64,000 nt of DNA from Apteryx mantelli. Its lineage: Eukaryota > Chordata > Aves > Apterygiformes > Apterygidae. Position numbers and translations under genes: made by a program. Positions 26,265 through 38,900 of the stretch are shown piece after piece. Under the pieces are notes generated by a model that worked only from the letters and a program-made list of their open reading frames with translations, did no database searches and was not told the origin of the DNA. Every line of letters begins with the position of its first letter. Within the stretch, counting starts at the first letter, position 1. The stretch spans positions 8,139,501 to 8,203,500 of the forward strand of contig NC_089981.1 of the NCBI RefSeq assembly GCF_036417845.1. The letters run 5' to 3'.

Positions 26265-29200
26265 CATCTTACAGTCAGACGTGATTATTGCTCTAATCTA
26301 GGGACAGTGACAGACCGCCTGGAAGGAAAAGCAGCCTGTGAAAACTGGCAGGATCTCTACAATGCTTTTGCTGTATCTCAAAAACCCCACAGAGACCCCG
26401 GTCTAATCTATTTCATTTAAAGATGATGGGTCAAACAGACCTGCCTGCATTGCACTAGTGGGGCTGCAGCTTAAAACTGCCTGGACTGAGCTGGTTTTGA
26501 ACTGCTCTGTTTTTTGCTGGGATGATACACAGCTGGCTGACCAATTTGGTCTACATAGCAAAGGCAGTAAACTCAGAAATGGTTTCTGGCAAAGATGAGG
26601 CCAATTCACAAGTTTCCCTTTCTTCTTCTGCTGTCCCAGGCCTCCTACTCTGCAGATTTCTTCTTGCTACTCCATCTCCTTTGCAGAACCTGGAAAACAG
26701 GGGACAAAGTTTTCATTAGAAAGCCAGTTTTTCATTTAATTTTAGAATAAAGAACATTCTGAGGGAGCCTAGCAGGGAGGATGGAGCCCACCTGCAATGT
26801 GAGCTGCAGGGAGGGATTATTCCCTTGCAACAGAACTACCTCAGAGCATCTTGTCTCTATGTCTGAAACACAAATGGCCACGAAAGAAAAAAGGATCGTT
26901 CTCAGCCCCATGTCTGAAGGCAGCAGCTAAGTCTGTAATTGGCCTGGGCTCATAACGAGCATCCTTAGTTGGACAGCTCAAGACCTGACAAAGCTCATTA
27001 ATCCCACTATTAGTCAAAATCAGATTGCTTTGATTGCATTACTCCAGGAACATAGTCCTGGTGTGGCATGAGAGGGCTGAACAAAGCCCTTCTCCAGACA
27101 AACACTTGCCCCTCTGATGCCTACATAAACCCCATAGTGATGGCTCCTCAGGTATAAGGCTAAGGACCCTCGGTGGAAGCACCAGTCTGCAGGGTTACAC
27201 AATGCAGTAGCATGCACAATGCAAAGAAGAGGCCTAAACAAATCTCAACAGCAGCATGGCATGCATAAAAAGACTTCTCCTCTCCTTCCGAGCTTTCTAT
27301 TTGCTTTGAGATCCAAAGCTAGGACTCAAAATCTAGGGGAAAAAAAAAAAAAACCAGCCAGGAAGTTGCGATAATAATGAGTGTATAGATGTAAAAGTGT
27401 GTGGCTGGGCACCGGGGGAATGGCTGCTTATTTGTCTTGTCCTGGTTGCTGCACTGTGGATCGAGATGAAACTCCAGGAGATTTCAGTTGCCCCAAGCAT
27501 CCTGACCTTAGAGAGCCTTTTGGAGAGCAAGTGCCTTTGGCAGGGCAGGAGTTTGGTAGGGAATCTGCAGTTTGAATGCAGATTAGAGACAGCTGAGAGT
27601 TGCAGGGGGGCAGTGTGCTGCAGGACTTGGCCAGAGCGAAGCCTCTGAAGTGACAGAGGGAGAGAGACTCTCCTGGTGGGCCAAGAGGGCCAGGGCTGAG
27701 TTTTCTGCAACCAAAAAAGCCACTGAGAGGTGTTGACCTGGAAAGCAGGGCTCAAAGGAAGAACTATTTTTCCAAGGACTCACTGAATTCAGAGGCGTGT
27801 GTTCAAAACTTTTGATTTAAACTGCTCCCCCAACAGGCCTGGGATTATCTGAGCCCAGCATATCATCAACTAGTGCATGCATGTATTCTCCAAATAGACT
27901 CCTGAGATTTTTTTTTGTTTTAATTACTATTTCATCATAAAACAAAATGGAAGAACTGTAATTTAAAGTGCACATCCTCAATTAGAAATTTCCTGTGGTG
28001 AGCATACCAAAATAAGCAGGTTGAGTAGTAGCAGGTGGCTTTGGATGATAGAGCCATTGGGATTAATAAAATCTGGAATAAGGAGTTTACGCTGCACTAC
28101 ACATATCCTGCAAGTTAGGGGTATGAAATAGTAACATTCGAGGGAGTTGCACCACCCAAGTACCTCCAAACTACTTTGAAGTATTCATAGGTGAAGAATA
28201 CTACCTGTGAAATGGGATTTTTATCCAAAGGCAGAATACCCTTTTTTCAAGCAATATGTAACATCTACTTGCAACTGGGCTAAAGGCCTCCTTTTTTTTT
28301 CCTGAGTAATACTTCACAAGTACTGCAATTATTGCATATGGACTGAATATTTCAGTATCTAGAATAGAGAGAGGCTAGTAATGCTATTGTTATGAAATAT
28401 TTCTCTACTTAGGTAAAATTCACTAGGCCTTGGTAACTGTATGACAAAGCTGATAAAAAGAACAGCATAATACAGACACAGCTGAGGATGCTTTTGGTAA
28501 TTGCTGATATTTTCCTGAGGCCTTAAAGCTGACATTTGCATTTGGTACATAATAGTGGCACATACAGTTCACAAGCATCTTGAGGATCAGTAAAATCATA
28601 TTCACAAACCTAGACCTTTGTAGTCTTGGGCTAACAACATCACAACCAACCTGGTTAATTGGAAGGCCTCATTAGATTTGGCTAAGAACATATCTCAGAC
28701 ACTGCCCTATGTTTCTACTTTTAATTACCTGATACAACTAAGAACATGCCTACAATGACACATGTGAAAACTAGAGGTGTCACTGAGAGCCAGCAGCCCA
28801 AAGCTCTCTCCATAGTCATGGGAGACTCTCACCTTGAAGGCGCAATGCATCCCAACCTGAAAGAGGTTTCTAAGATACATGACGTGAAACTCTCCTTGAA
28901 CTTGTTTATACTTTCACATACAACTACACCACTACCTTTTAGACGTGTGCATTTTGATGAGATAGTTAGCTTTACCACGTACTTCATGCTGATGGCTAGC
29001 GATGTATGGTTTAGCAGAATGTCAGACGTTGCATTGTGACAGGATTGGATTATCAGCACTGGGATCTAGATGTAAGGTCTCAGGTTAGAAGTTCCAGAAA
29101 GGGAGCATCTCACAGGCAGGAGGTGCATTCGTTTGGCTAGTATTAGCACATCATCACTTGACTATCTGTACAGCACTGTATTTTGGAGCTGTGTATCACA

Positions 29201-30325
29201 GAGAGATTTTGTATGAAGTATTGCCCTCTTGTGGCTGTCCAACAAAAGATGGGTAACTCGGAAAGTTTTCAGCTAGTGGAGAGCACATTAAGCCAGTTTG
29301 GGAAGACGGAAGGGCACAGCCCTAGTTCTACTCCTAGGCGTACATGAAATGTATCTGTTCACTGTGTCCATTTCTGGCATCTGTTGGGTTTATTACCTAA
29401 TGACTAGCTCCATTCTCTGTTTCAAAACTTCACGGGATACGTGATTTCTGATGGTCCTAGGGCTTACTGCAGTACCCACAAAGAGAACTGGACCTCATGC
29501 ATTTATTCCAGCCAAAGGCCTATGCAAGCATTGCATAAGGTAGACCTGTGTTTGGTAATCCTTGGAGAATACCAGCATATCTTCTAACATATACATGGGA
29601 GTCTTAGTTTTGTAAGAGGCACACACTGCAAACATAGAGAAGAGGCTTTAGGAGTGATTGATCAACAATATTATCCACGTTAACACTGCAAAAGTTATTG
29701 GTTGGTAGTGTTGGAACAGTAACATATACACCAAGCTGTGCACCCAGAGGGAAAGTGGCATTGCAATAAATAAATGCATGGATGCTTCCTGGAACAAGAG
29801 TGGGATTTTTTTGATTGTTCTCCGAAGTAGTGCTGGTAATTTGTGCTCATTCTTATGCCTGGCTACACATGCACTTCAGGTAGCGCATGGATTTCACAAG
29901 TGGTTTACCTTTTGTCATTTCTGGAGGGCCTATACAAAATCATAGCTGATCATAGTAATGAATTGCTAGAATGGTTATCAGTAAAGAATTTCCTGCATAA
30001 GATTCAGCTAAAATATTCTTGTGAGCTCTCGCTATAGAACCAGTGTGTAAGTCATTCCTGCAAGTACTGAGGTACTGTTTAATATAGTAATGCAAGGTAT
30101 ATGGAAAGATCCTTCAACGCCAAGTCTGCCTAGACTTCTATGCACTGGGAGAGGGGAAAAAATTAAATGTCTGAGTAGATCCTAAAAGTGATAATACCGT
30201 TGTTATGAAAGTCTACAGGGCAAAATTTATAGGAAGAAGTGTAGTCTTTTATCAGATACTGGATTATATTCCATTTTGTATCCCACCAGATAAAGCCGAA
30301 AGAACAAAATGCATTCTGGGTACAC
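26265..30325. other. Outer part of left arm, no gene recognised
   Basis: Frames such as 27333-27755 (minus) are serine/leucine-rich with no domain and overlap frames on the other strand. They recur in the right arm only because the DNA does. A poly(A) run lies at about 27340-27353. Confidence 0.45.
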
Positions 30326-30564
30326 CATCCCTTCCCTGAGCTTCAGTTTGTGCCCATTGCCTATTTTCCTGTCATTGGGCACCACTGAGAAGAGTCTGGC
30401 TCCATCTTCTTCACACCTTCCCATCAGATATTTATAAACATCGATAAGATCCCCCACCATGAGCCCTCTCTTCTCTGGGCTAAACAGTCCTCTGCCTCCC
30501 TTTGTAAGAGAGATGCTCCAGTGCCTTAATCAGTTCATGGCCCTTCACTGGACTTGCTCTGGTA
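30326..30564 (-). mobile_element. CR1 LINE 3' region fragment (left arm)
   Basis: Read on the minus strand this contains GAGAAGAGAGGGCTCATGG, GATCTTATTGATGTTTATAAA, GCCAGACTCTTCTCAGTGG and GGCAATGGGCACAAACTGAAG, in the same order as the CR1 region near the end of ORF2 and the 3' UTR. It is diverged and truncated at both ends. The mirror copy is at 59707-59945. Confidence 0.88.
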
Positions 30565-32886
30565 AGAGGCAGAGTGCTGTGCAGACTCCTGGGCGTGCGT
30601 GTTGTGGTGATAAATCTGGGTGCATCTTAACTATGCTTCTGTGCTGTGATGATGAACACTCATGGCTGGAGATAGACCTCAGGTTTGTTAAAGCACTATG
30701 GCATGGCATTCCAGCTGTGGTGCCTGGTGCAGAATAATTGAGAGGACTTTGTTTTTTGCACACTGCTCTGTACTGAAACCAAGTGTCAAGGATGTGTTTC
30801 TTAGTGGCCTTTTATTGTGGTTGCTGCCTTTCTGTAAAGGCTAAGCTCATGACTGTTTCCTGCTGGAACTCAGCTCTCAGTGCTAATGAATGTGCATTCT
30901 TAACAGTAAACTAGTGAAAGTATGAAAGTAGTTTAAGTTTTGTTCACCTTCAGCTGTGGGTCATCATGTTGACAAGGGGTTCATAATGCATTTTCTGATT
31001 TTTTTTAAAGTATATTTCAACAACTTTAAAAATAGCATGATTGTCCATTCCTATCCCAAACCATTTAAATTCCAAAGCCAAGATTTAAGAAGTTGGTAAA
31101 TGCCTCCATGAATTTTTCATGAAGCTTTTTTTTTTGGGGGGGGGGGTGGGGAGGGAAGGGGGCTGCCTCTGTTCTCATGTTGACATCACAGCAGAGTTGT
31201 TATGGATGGGATTGATGTGAAACAGTGCAGGTGAGGCATCTGTACCAGGGCTTTCTGTGCAGTTCCCTGTGCAGCAGGTGAAGAGAAATCAAGAATTGGC
31301 ATTCATCCCATCCCAAAGTAAATATTTCTCCTACGCCAGATGAACTGCACCATCATAGCACCTTTTCTCTCAGCTGAAAAAGAGCCTTGGAGCCACGCAC
31401 GGATGTGTAATTTCAGGGTCCGAACTAGGCAATTCCTACATCTGCAGTTAAATAAAAACCAGCAGGGCATTGTCTCCAGAACTGGTTTGGTATGACTGTC
31501 ACTACTTAAATAATACAGAGCCTATCACAGCGTTGGCATGCACCAAATCCATGTCCATCTATCTCTTTCCCTCCCCCCTCTACCCCCAAGACAATGACAG
31601 GATACAGTGCCAGGTGACTGCTCATTAATAGTTTGCCCATGGCTAACCCCTTCTGAAGTGGCAAATGGGAGAAGAGAACTGACCCATTTGGATGTGAGCC
31701 ATGCTATACTCTCATAGTTTTGGGGAACAATAGTCTGCATTGACAGCTGGAAGACCCTTTCTTACCCTTTTCAGTAAGGTCATACCAATGTAATATTCAC
31801 CAACAAACTGAGGCAACCAGATCATTGCTTCTGGTACCAACAGGCTGTGCAGTCACCAACAACGTTTACTACCTCTATAAATGGAAGGAATCTCTTACGA
31901 ATTGTGGACTAAACTAGCACTGTCTGAATACTATGGAAAAGTTTTCTGTAGCTACACCATCAAAAAACACTTCAGATGTTTCCGAAAGCTACAGGCAAGT
32001 TAATGACCATGAATTTCCAAACATTTGCTTCTGAGTTGGGAAATGAAGCAGACAGCTGGGGCCTGGACAAACATATCTTTTCTCATTAATCAAGATTTTC
32101 AAAATGAATATTAACCCAGATGGATGACCAGCATAAGGCACTACACTTCCTAAAACTCTTTCTTCTGAAAAGAATATTCTGAAAAGAAGTTTCTTTAAAG
32201 CATCTAAGACTGAGCTGTTGTGAAAGGTCTGGAACTAGGTTTAATAATATTTTAAAATGATATGTGCGTGCCATTGTTTTGGCCACAAACTATTTCACAG
32301 CAGATAAAAGCTTGAGCAAACGTTAGCTGTTTCCAACAGCCTCTTTCTAATCAAAATGAGATGCAGGTGACTTTGAACTCCCACTCTCAGACAACTGTCT
32401 GATATGCAATGGACAGCACTGTCAAGGAAATCCTCATGTAATGGGTTTAAAAAAAAAAAAAAATCTCTGCCGGGAGCAGAGGCCAAGGCCTTTAGAAGCT
32501 GTAGGGATTAGCTTCCTTCTGCTTGAGGTAGGTTTGGTCATTGCTGCTTCTGTTGGGTTTAGCATGGATATCTGTCTGTTTGAATACCTGATCTAGAAGA
32601 TTGGGTTTTTTCGGAAGGAGATTGTCTGCTGTAGAAAATATAGCCCTACTAAGAGCAGCATGCAGAGATGCAGCCAGACTGCAGCACCCTGAAAGCCTTG
32701 TGGGATTATACAGGAAAATGCAAAATTCAGAGATGCAAGAAACTTTTCTGACTCTTCTTCTCTGCCTCATATACAGTTGTTTGAGAGTGAGTGGACTAAG
32801 GAAAGAAGTTGTGACGGTGTGCTCCTTTCTCCCTCCACTGATGTGCTCTCTCCCCCTCAACCTGACCTCCCTGTAAACAGCACGTA
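30565..32886. other. Left arm, no gene recognised
   Basis: Nothing coding recognised. It contains a G-rich run (listed) and a poly(A) of about 14 at 32449-32462. The 122-residue minus frame at 32492-32860 has no domain that I can recognise. Confidence 0.45.
31136..31163 (+). repeat. G-run with quadruplex potential (left arm)
   Basis: Eleven G, then T, then GGGG, GGG and GGGGG separated by one to three bases. This fits a four-tract G-quadruplex pattern. The complementary C-run is at 59108-59135. Confidence 0.7.
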
Positions 32887-33660
32887 TGTAGGGGCTAGTT
32901 GAGCATGCAACAGCTAAGACCTATCTAGCATGCAAATACGACCATGAGTCAGTCATCTCCCCCCCATAAATAGGGGGCAGCCCAGAGCCCACTGAGCTCT
33001 CCTGCGCAGCAGCGGGCTGCACTGCAGAACTCCTTTTGAGTAGGAGCGCCTCTCAAGGTCACTCCTCGAGGCTGAGAGATTCCTTACCCGCCACAGATCC
33101 TCGGTAAGTGATCAACAGCATGCTGAACTTTTGTGAACTTCGCAAAACTTTCCTGAGTTATATCCCTGACTGATAGCACACCTAATTCCTTACACATAAG
33201 CCGTTGACCAAGTCTGAGACTAGGACTGGATTCTGCCGCACCTAGGCTTCTCTTCGGAGGAGTTTAGAAAGCAAGGGGGTCCAGTCTGAATCTTGTGACT
33301 CAACGGGAGGGTTCCCTTTGCACTCACTCCTTTAGATGTGAACCGTTGACCAAGTCTGGGACTAGGACTGGATCCAGCCGCACCTGGGCTTCTCTCCGAA
33401 GGAGTTTAGAAAGCAAGGGGGTCCAGTCTGAACCTCGTGACTCAACGGGAGGGTCTCCATTGCACACGCATCTGACCCTGTCCTTCATGCAGTAAATAAC
33501 TGAGAGAACCTTGCCAATCGAACCTCGTTAAATCGTTCTTATTTACGACTGAACTTTGTTAAGTCGCTGTCTTACTGCAGTAAACGTAGTGCTGCTTCCC
33601 TCTTACGAGGGAAGTGCATCACTCCTTTCGCGACAGAAGTCTTTTCTCAAACCTTTTGCA
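32887..33660 (+). mobile_element. LTR-like element, possible solo LTR (left arm)
   Basis: The stretch begins TGTAGGGGCTAG and ends TTTTGCA. It has an AP-1-like TGAGTCAG (about 32945), a TATA-like CCATAAATAGGGG (about 32966) and a candidate splice donor CTCGGTAAGTG about 140 bases downstream, an arrangement like U3-R-U5 of a retroviral LTR. It contains a tandem duplication. No matching target-site duplication was seen at these ends, so the boundaries and the LTR assignment are provisional. The mirror copy is at 56611-57384. Confidence 0.5.
33201..33484 (+). repeat. Two-unit tandem repeat of 142 bp (left arm)
   Basis: CCGTTGACCAAGTCTG starts at 33201 and again at 33343, giving a 142-bp period. 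Both units contain GAGTTTAGAAAGCAAGGGGG and CTCAACGGGAGGG. The units differ at roughly ten or more positions, so the duplication is older than the palindrome, which carries both units in both arms. Confidence 0.92.
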
Positions 33661-34119
33661 ACTAAATCATAGGTGGAAGAGACAAAAGGGGCATGTTGCA
33701 GAATGTCATGTAGTATACCTCTGTCTTCTTCTCTGCTCTGCTGTCGGATATTAGACCAATCACTTGTAAATCCCTATGGATTTCCTATCTATGGAATGAA
33801 AGGCCAGTGACGCAAAGGACTTAGAAACTTCTTCCATTACATGCCTGCTTTCCTGTAGTTTTACTCTTGTTGTTTATTTATATCCACCATATTTAATAAA
33901 TACTGTCTGTATATTAAGATAATTCTCCAAGAATGAAATGAATCACCATCTAAAGGTTCTTCTGTCTCTCTAGTTTAGAGGGAAACATCCAAATCAGAGT
34001 CAATATATTCCGCTCCTCAGGCTGACAGTGCAAACAAAATGCATAACGTAAAATACTGAAAATCTTCAGTGGCATCTAAGCACACTGCAGGGGGCTTTCA
34101 AAACATCCTGAGGATGCTA
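33661..34119. other. Short gap, nothing recognised
   Basis: AT-rich sequence between the LTR-like element and the OR remnant. No coding similarity seen. Confidence 0.4.
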
Positions 34120-34315
34120 TCAGCTCACAGAAAAGAATTTCTCCATCTGCCAGCAGTCAGCGTGCTATATGCAACAGCTAGTTGCGTTTATGTTCAACCT
34201 CAGTGCAACAGCTCACAATGGCAAGGCAAAATTGGAGCACTATTTTATATGATGTCATCCCCATGCTAAATCTCTTGATCCACAGCCTGAGAAACACAGG
34301 TGGAAAGGATGCCCT
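34120..34315 (+). pseudogene. Olfactory receptor remnant, TM6-TM7 only (left arm)
   Basis: One frame reads AVSVLYATASCVYVQP and GKIGALFY, resembling OR TM6 and the third extracellular loop. A second frame, reached by a frameshift near 34245, reads VIPMLNLLIHSLRNTGGKDAL, the TM7 signature of ORs. The 5' three quarters of a receptor are absent. A CR1 fragment begins at about 34326, at the end of the OR similarity, so CR1 insertion or a linked deletion may have removed the rest. The mirror copy is at 55956-56151. Confidence 0.75.
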
Positions 34316-34325
34316 GATGTCAGCT

Positions 34326-35222
34326 GTCACTGTCCACCTATCTAGCCTGAACTTCATCAGTTTCTCTAGGAGGATGTCATGAGAGACTGTGTCAAAAGCC
34401 TTGTTGCAACTGAGGTAAACAAGTACCTCTCCTCTCCCCTCACCCGCCAAGCCAATCATCTCCTCAGAGCAAGCTGGCAGCTTTGTTAAGCAGAGTTTCC
34501 CCTCATAAAGCCATCCTGTCTACCTCCAGCCTCCCACCTTTCCTTCACATGTCTGGAAATGATGTCCAGGATTAGTTGCTCCATCACCACCCTAGGAACT
34601 GAGGTGAGGCTGACTGGCTTGTAGTTCCCTGAATCCTCCTCCTTGCCCTTCTTGAAGGTAGCAGGGGCGTTTGCTCTCTTGCAGTCCTTGGGAATCTCTC
34701 CTGTACACTTCCTTTTTAGGTTTGAGGTCAGCCAGGAGCTCCTTGTTCATCCACATAGGCCTCTTGCTACCTTTGCTTGATTTCCTGCTTGTTGGAATGG
34801 ACCACTCTTGAGCTTGGAGGGGGTGATCCTTGAATATCAGCCAGCTGTCTTGGACCCCTCTTCCCTCCAGGACCATAACATATGGAATCCTTCCCAAGCA
34901 GGCCAAATTCTCTTCTCCTCAAGCCCAGGGTATTGATCCTGCCTTTTGTCCTCTGCTCCCTCTTCACAGGATCCTCAGCTCCACCATTTTGTGGTCACTG
35001 CAGCTAAGACTGCCCCCGACTTCCACATCTCCAATCAGTCCTTCCTTGTTTGTACGTATGAGATCCAGAGTGCCTCTCCTCCTCAGCTCCTTGATCACCT
35101 GTGTTAGAAAGCTGTCATCAATGCACTCCATAAACTCCCCGGATTTCTTGTGCCCTACTCCATTGTCCAGCCAGCCAATATCAGGGTCGTTGAAGCTCAT
35201 AGGACCGGGGCCTATGGACATA
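34326..35222 (-). mobile_element. CR1 LINE ORF2 fragment (left arm)
   Basis: Minus-strand frames, broken by stops, read in order an endonuclease C-terminal part (SFNDPDIGWLDNGVGHKKSG, then EVGGSLSCSDHKMVELRIL), a linker (RPMWMNKELLADLKPKKEVY), the start of reverse transcriptase (GNYKPVSLTSVP in another frame) and RT motif A (KAFDTVSHDILLEKL). Large internal deletions and frameshifts make it dead. It stops in RT and lacks the 3' half and tail. The mirror copy is at 55049-55945. Confidence 0.9.
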
Positions 35223-35953
35223 AACTTTATTCCAGTTCTCTGAAGAATGCCTCACCTATTTCTTCTTCCTGAAGAGATTGTCTACAGCAGACACCCATTA
35301 CATGGTCACCAGTGCTGGTCTGCCCCCCAGTCCTGACCCATGAGTTCTCAGTTGGTCCCTCACCTGTCCCCAGGGAGAGCTCCATGCATTCCAGCTGCTC
35401 ATTCAAGTATTTCTCTTCTCTTCACACTTGAAACAGATTGCATTTGAAGCAAGAGCCTAAATTTTGTCAAATTTAACTTGATGGCTTCAAGGAAGTACTT
35501 CAGCTGCTGCCTTGTACATCATATCCATTCAACTTCACCTGCAACATCTAAGTTGATTGTAGAGAGGGGCACACTATTTCTGTGCTCATCCTGCACCACA
35601 GGTGTCTGCCTCCTGACAATATAGAGAAAGAAGACTGAAATCAATATTCAGAGATATGACATCCCCGCTGTTGAAGGGACCATGTCTGTACTTACCAACA
35701 GTTTGTGCCATTAGGGACAAATTCAAAAGACTCTTTTGCTCTTCCCATGAGTCTGAACAATAGTGTACTAAGCTGTCACAGCAGAAGAGTCTGGCAGGTG
35801 AGCGTTCCACAGGTCAGCTGGTGACCACTGTTCAAACAGCCTACATAAGACTTCCTCCAGGAAAGCAAAGGTTCTTCTATGTCAAAACCATGATGCTACA
35901 GAGCCTCCCACAGAGTTCAGTGTCCTGACTGACAGTAAGGGTGGGACTCAGTT
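35223..35953. other. Sequence 3' of the left TRIM gene, nothing recognised
   Basis: No continuation of SPRY was seen beyond the TRIM stop codon in any frame. No poly(A) signal could be assigned with confidence. Confidence 0.4.
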
Positions 35954-38900
35954 CTAAGAGACACAGACACTAAGCAGCAGTGGGGTGAAGGGGGTGGTCA
36001 TGGCCACGTATTTTTCATTCCATCGACGCACCCTCCAGTAGCCCATCTCCTGCTTGGGGTCCTCTACATGGCAGCTGGCAGACTCATAACAGACACCCAG
36101 GGCCCAGTGGGTTTTGTCTCCTACTTCAGCCTCCCAGTAGTGGCAGCCTGATGAGTAGGCAGATGATCCCAGCACACAGGGGAAAGTGGAGAAACACTGA
36201 GAGCTGTGTGGCAGCTCCTGGGGGATGTCAGTGAAATAAACACTCTTGAGATTCTCCGAGAGCACCACACTGGCATGAGCTGTCTGAGGGTCCAGAGACG
36301 CATCTCCTTTGGCAGAGCAGAGACTATGAGAAAGCAGGGAAAACCAAGGGGGAGGGAGCAATGGATTCACACACCTCACCCCAGAAGAATCAGCTGGAGA
36401 AGAGCAATTACACAGCCATTTGCCCATTGACCACAAGGCAGCTGGGCATCTGTCAACCCTCCATGCCCCATCTCCTCACCATACCACACACTTGAATTGC
36501 CTTCTCTGAGTCCCTACCCCAAACTGTCTTAGCTCTATGCTATGCCACCTTTCTCCTGAAGTTGCTTACCTTCCTCTGATAGTCTACACTGTCATCTGTT
36601 TCATCTCTCAAGCGCCCCACTCCTGACCCCTTATTCAGGCAGGCACCAACAATACTGGCACCAGGGGTCACTTCTGCACTTTGGCAGAGTGACAGGGGTG
36701 CTGTTGAGCACATGCACTGATATAATGGGCTTTCTCCACAAAGGGGCCCACAAATGAGCTCTCAGGTCCGTTCATTGGGTTCACCAACAAGATAACCATT
36801 CAAATGAGAAGAGTCAAGTCTAGTCACTTCAACATTTTAAACCAGGCCTAGACATACAGGTGAATTCAGAATGCCAAACAGAAGACACTTTTCAGAGCCA
36901 AGGACTGGACTCAGGTCCCAGACCGAGGTCTCTATATAGCTTGACTACCAGGGTACTTCTTCAGCATCTTCGTAAGCTGAAATAATGGCCTAGGGAAACA
37001 GGCCATTGCCCTCTTCAGCTCAAGAGGGACAGAAGGTAGCTCCAGCTTCTTAAGTGTTTCATACCTAAGGAAAGAAGTGACCTCATCTAGTAATCAAATC
37101 AATCACAGTGTCTAGAAGATGCCAATCACAGCAGCTGTTTCTAGGAATTATTGCTATGCTAAGGTTGAAATGCTGGAAGCTTACCAAAAGTCTATATTCC
37201 CACTGAGAAACCATGAGAGGAAAAATATAAGGGGAAGAAGCTGACAGTTCATATACATTGGGATTTGGCCCAGAGTCAGTATAACTATCCTGGTCTGAGA
37301 AAAGGCAAAGGATGGAACTGACCACCAACATATCAGGTTTTATCTTCCAGGGGGATCATTCTATTACAGTGCAATGCAGCCAGTCTCCTAACACTGCACT
37401 GAAACACTGGCATAGCACTAATCCCAGAGGAAAGGAGCACTCCTACCAAGCAATTGCATCTTCAACTACTAACAGCTCCTTCCCTATCCCCTCCCCTCCC
37501 CCCAAATAGGGAGAGGAATAGGGTACATCACCTCTGCAGAACACTCTGCATGTTCTAGAAAAGGAGAGGGAAGACAGCAAGTCAGATCCAACCAAACAAC
37601 CCCCCATCAGCATAAATATTGTAGGGTGTGTCTGCATGCCCAGCAATCCTTTTGCCTGTTAGTGCTGGGCTTTATCTAACCCAGGTGTCATTAATTCTGC
37701 TAATTATTTGGGGGAAATGGAAAGAAAGGCAGCACTTGTGAGGTTGGCTCATGACATCTGGATGAGTCACACCCCATTTTTACCCTTTGAGTATAAAGCC
37801 TTGCTTTCCAAGGTGCAGACCTACCATGACTAAGTTTAAAGCTCAGCCTTTTCCTCACCTCACCAAGAAAGATGAAAGTCATGTTGCTCTCAGCTAGACC
37901 ACATGGAAGAGATTAAACAGGGAGATCCAGGGCTCCTGGTTGCAGAGGGCCATACAGATTAATAGTGACCTCTCAAAATGTAAGGCAGAGCTTCAGCCCT
38001 GCCCCAGAGAAAGCGACTGCCACAAGAGCTTCTTTGAAAGGCTGTGATCCACACATTGGTGGTAGGAAAAGCCCCAGCATACAAACCTTGAGCACCCCTG
38101 CTCTGGACTCCAGGCATCTTTCCATGTCCACCATGAGGGTGTTGAGAGAGCAGCACTGCTCCGAGGGGTGTGCTGTGGTGGTCTTCAGCCTCCCCAGCAT
38201 CTCAATCTCTTCTGCTCTCAGGCAACGCAACTGCTGGTCCTCCTCTTGCTCTGGGAAGGAGTGCAGCTCCTCCAAGTCACAGGTAATGCGCTTATGACAG
38301 TTCCACACTAACTCCTGTGGGACAGAGAAGTCACCAGGAGATTAGAGAGCATCTCCCAGCTGGGGACTGACCTGAGGCAACACCCCCAGGGAAGAAAGAG
38401 CCCCTCTTGTCAACTCTTCTGAGCTCACCACACCATTCCAGTTCACTCCAGCTGGGTGGGCCTAAAGAGAAGGCCCCTACCCCACTCCTCCCAGCTCTGC
38501 CCCTTCTTCCACTTACTCTCAGCTCCTTGGGCTTTTTCTCCTCCATGGATAAATGTTCCTTCAAATCCTTTGCTTTTCTGCCCAGTTGCTCCACGCAAGC
38601 TTGTAGCTTATCCTGGAGAGGGAAGGGCAAGAGATTCTGCTCAGGCAAAATGGTCCAAGGCATCAGATGCTGAAGCAGCACTGAGAAGGCTTGGATCATA
38701 CCAGCTGAGAATCATATACCAATTGATCTGACATGTCACTTCATGCACTTTGCTTTCATGGGATGTCAATTATAAATTCCAGCAATCCTCTGGCTATTCA
38801 CACTAAACATCTGCATCAGGTACTACACTGAGTGTTTCTGGGTTAAAGTTGTGAACACCTGTGTGTACAGCAGCAATACAGGTTACAATATTCCTCTGCC

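Noticed and set aside
27333..27755. 140-residue minus-strand frame repeated in the right arm
   Set aside because: Its recurrence is explained by the palindrome; no motif, and overlapping frames exist on the other strand.
32492..32860. 122-residue frame conserved between arms
   Set aside because: Conservation reflects near-identical DNA and not selection; no recognised domain or splice signals.
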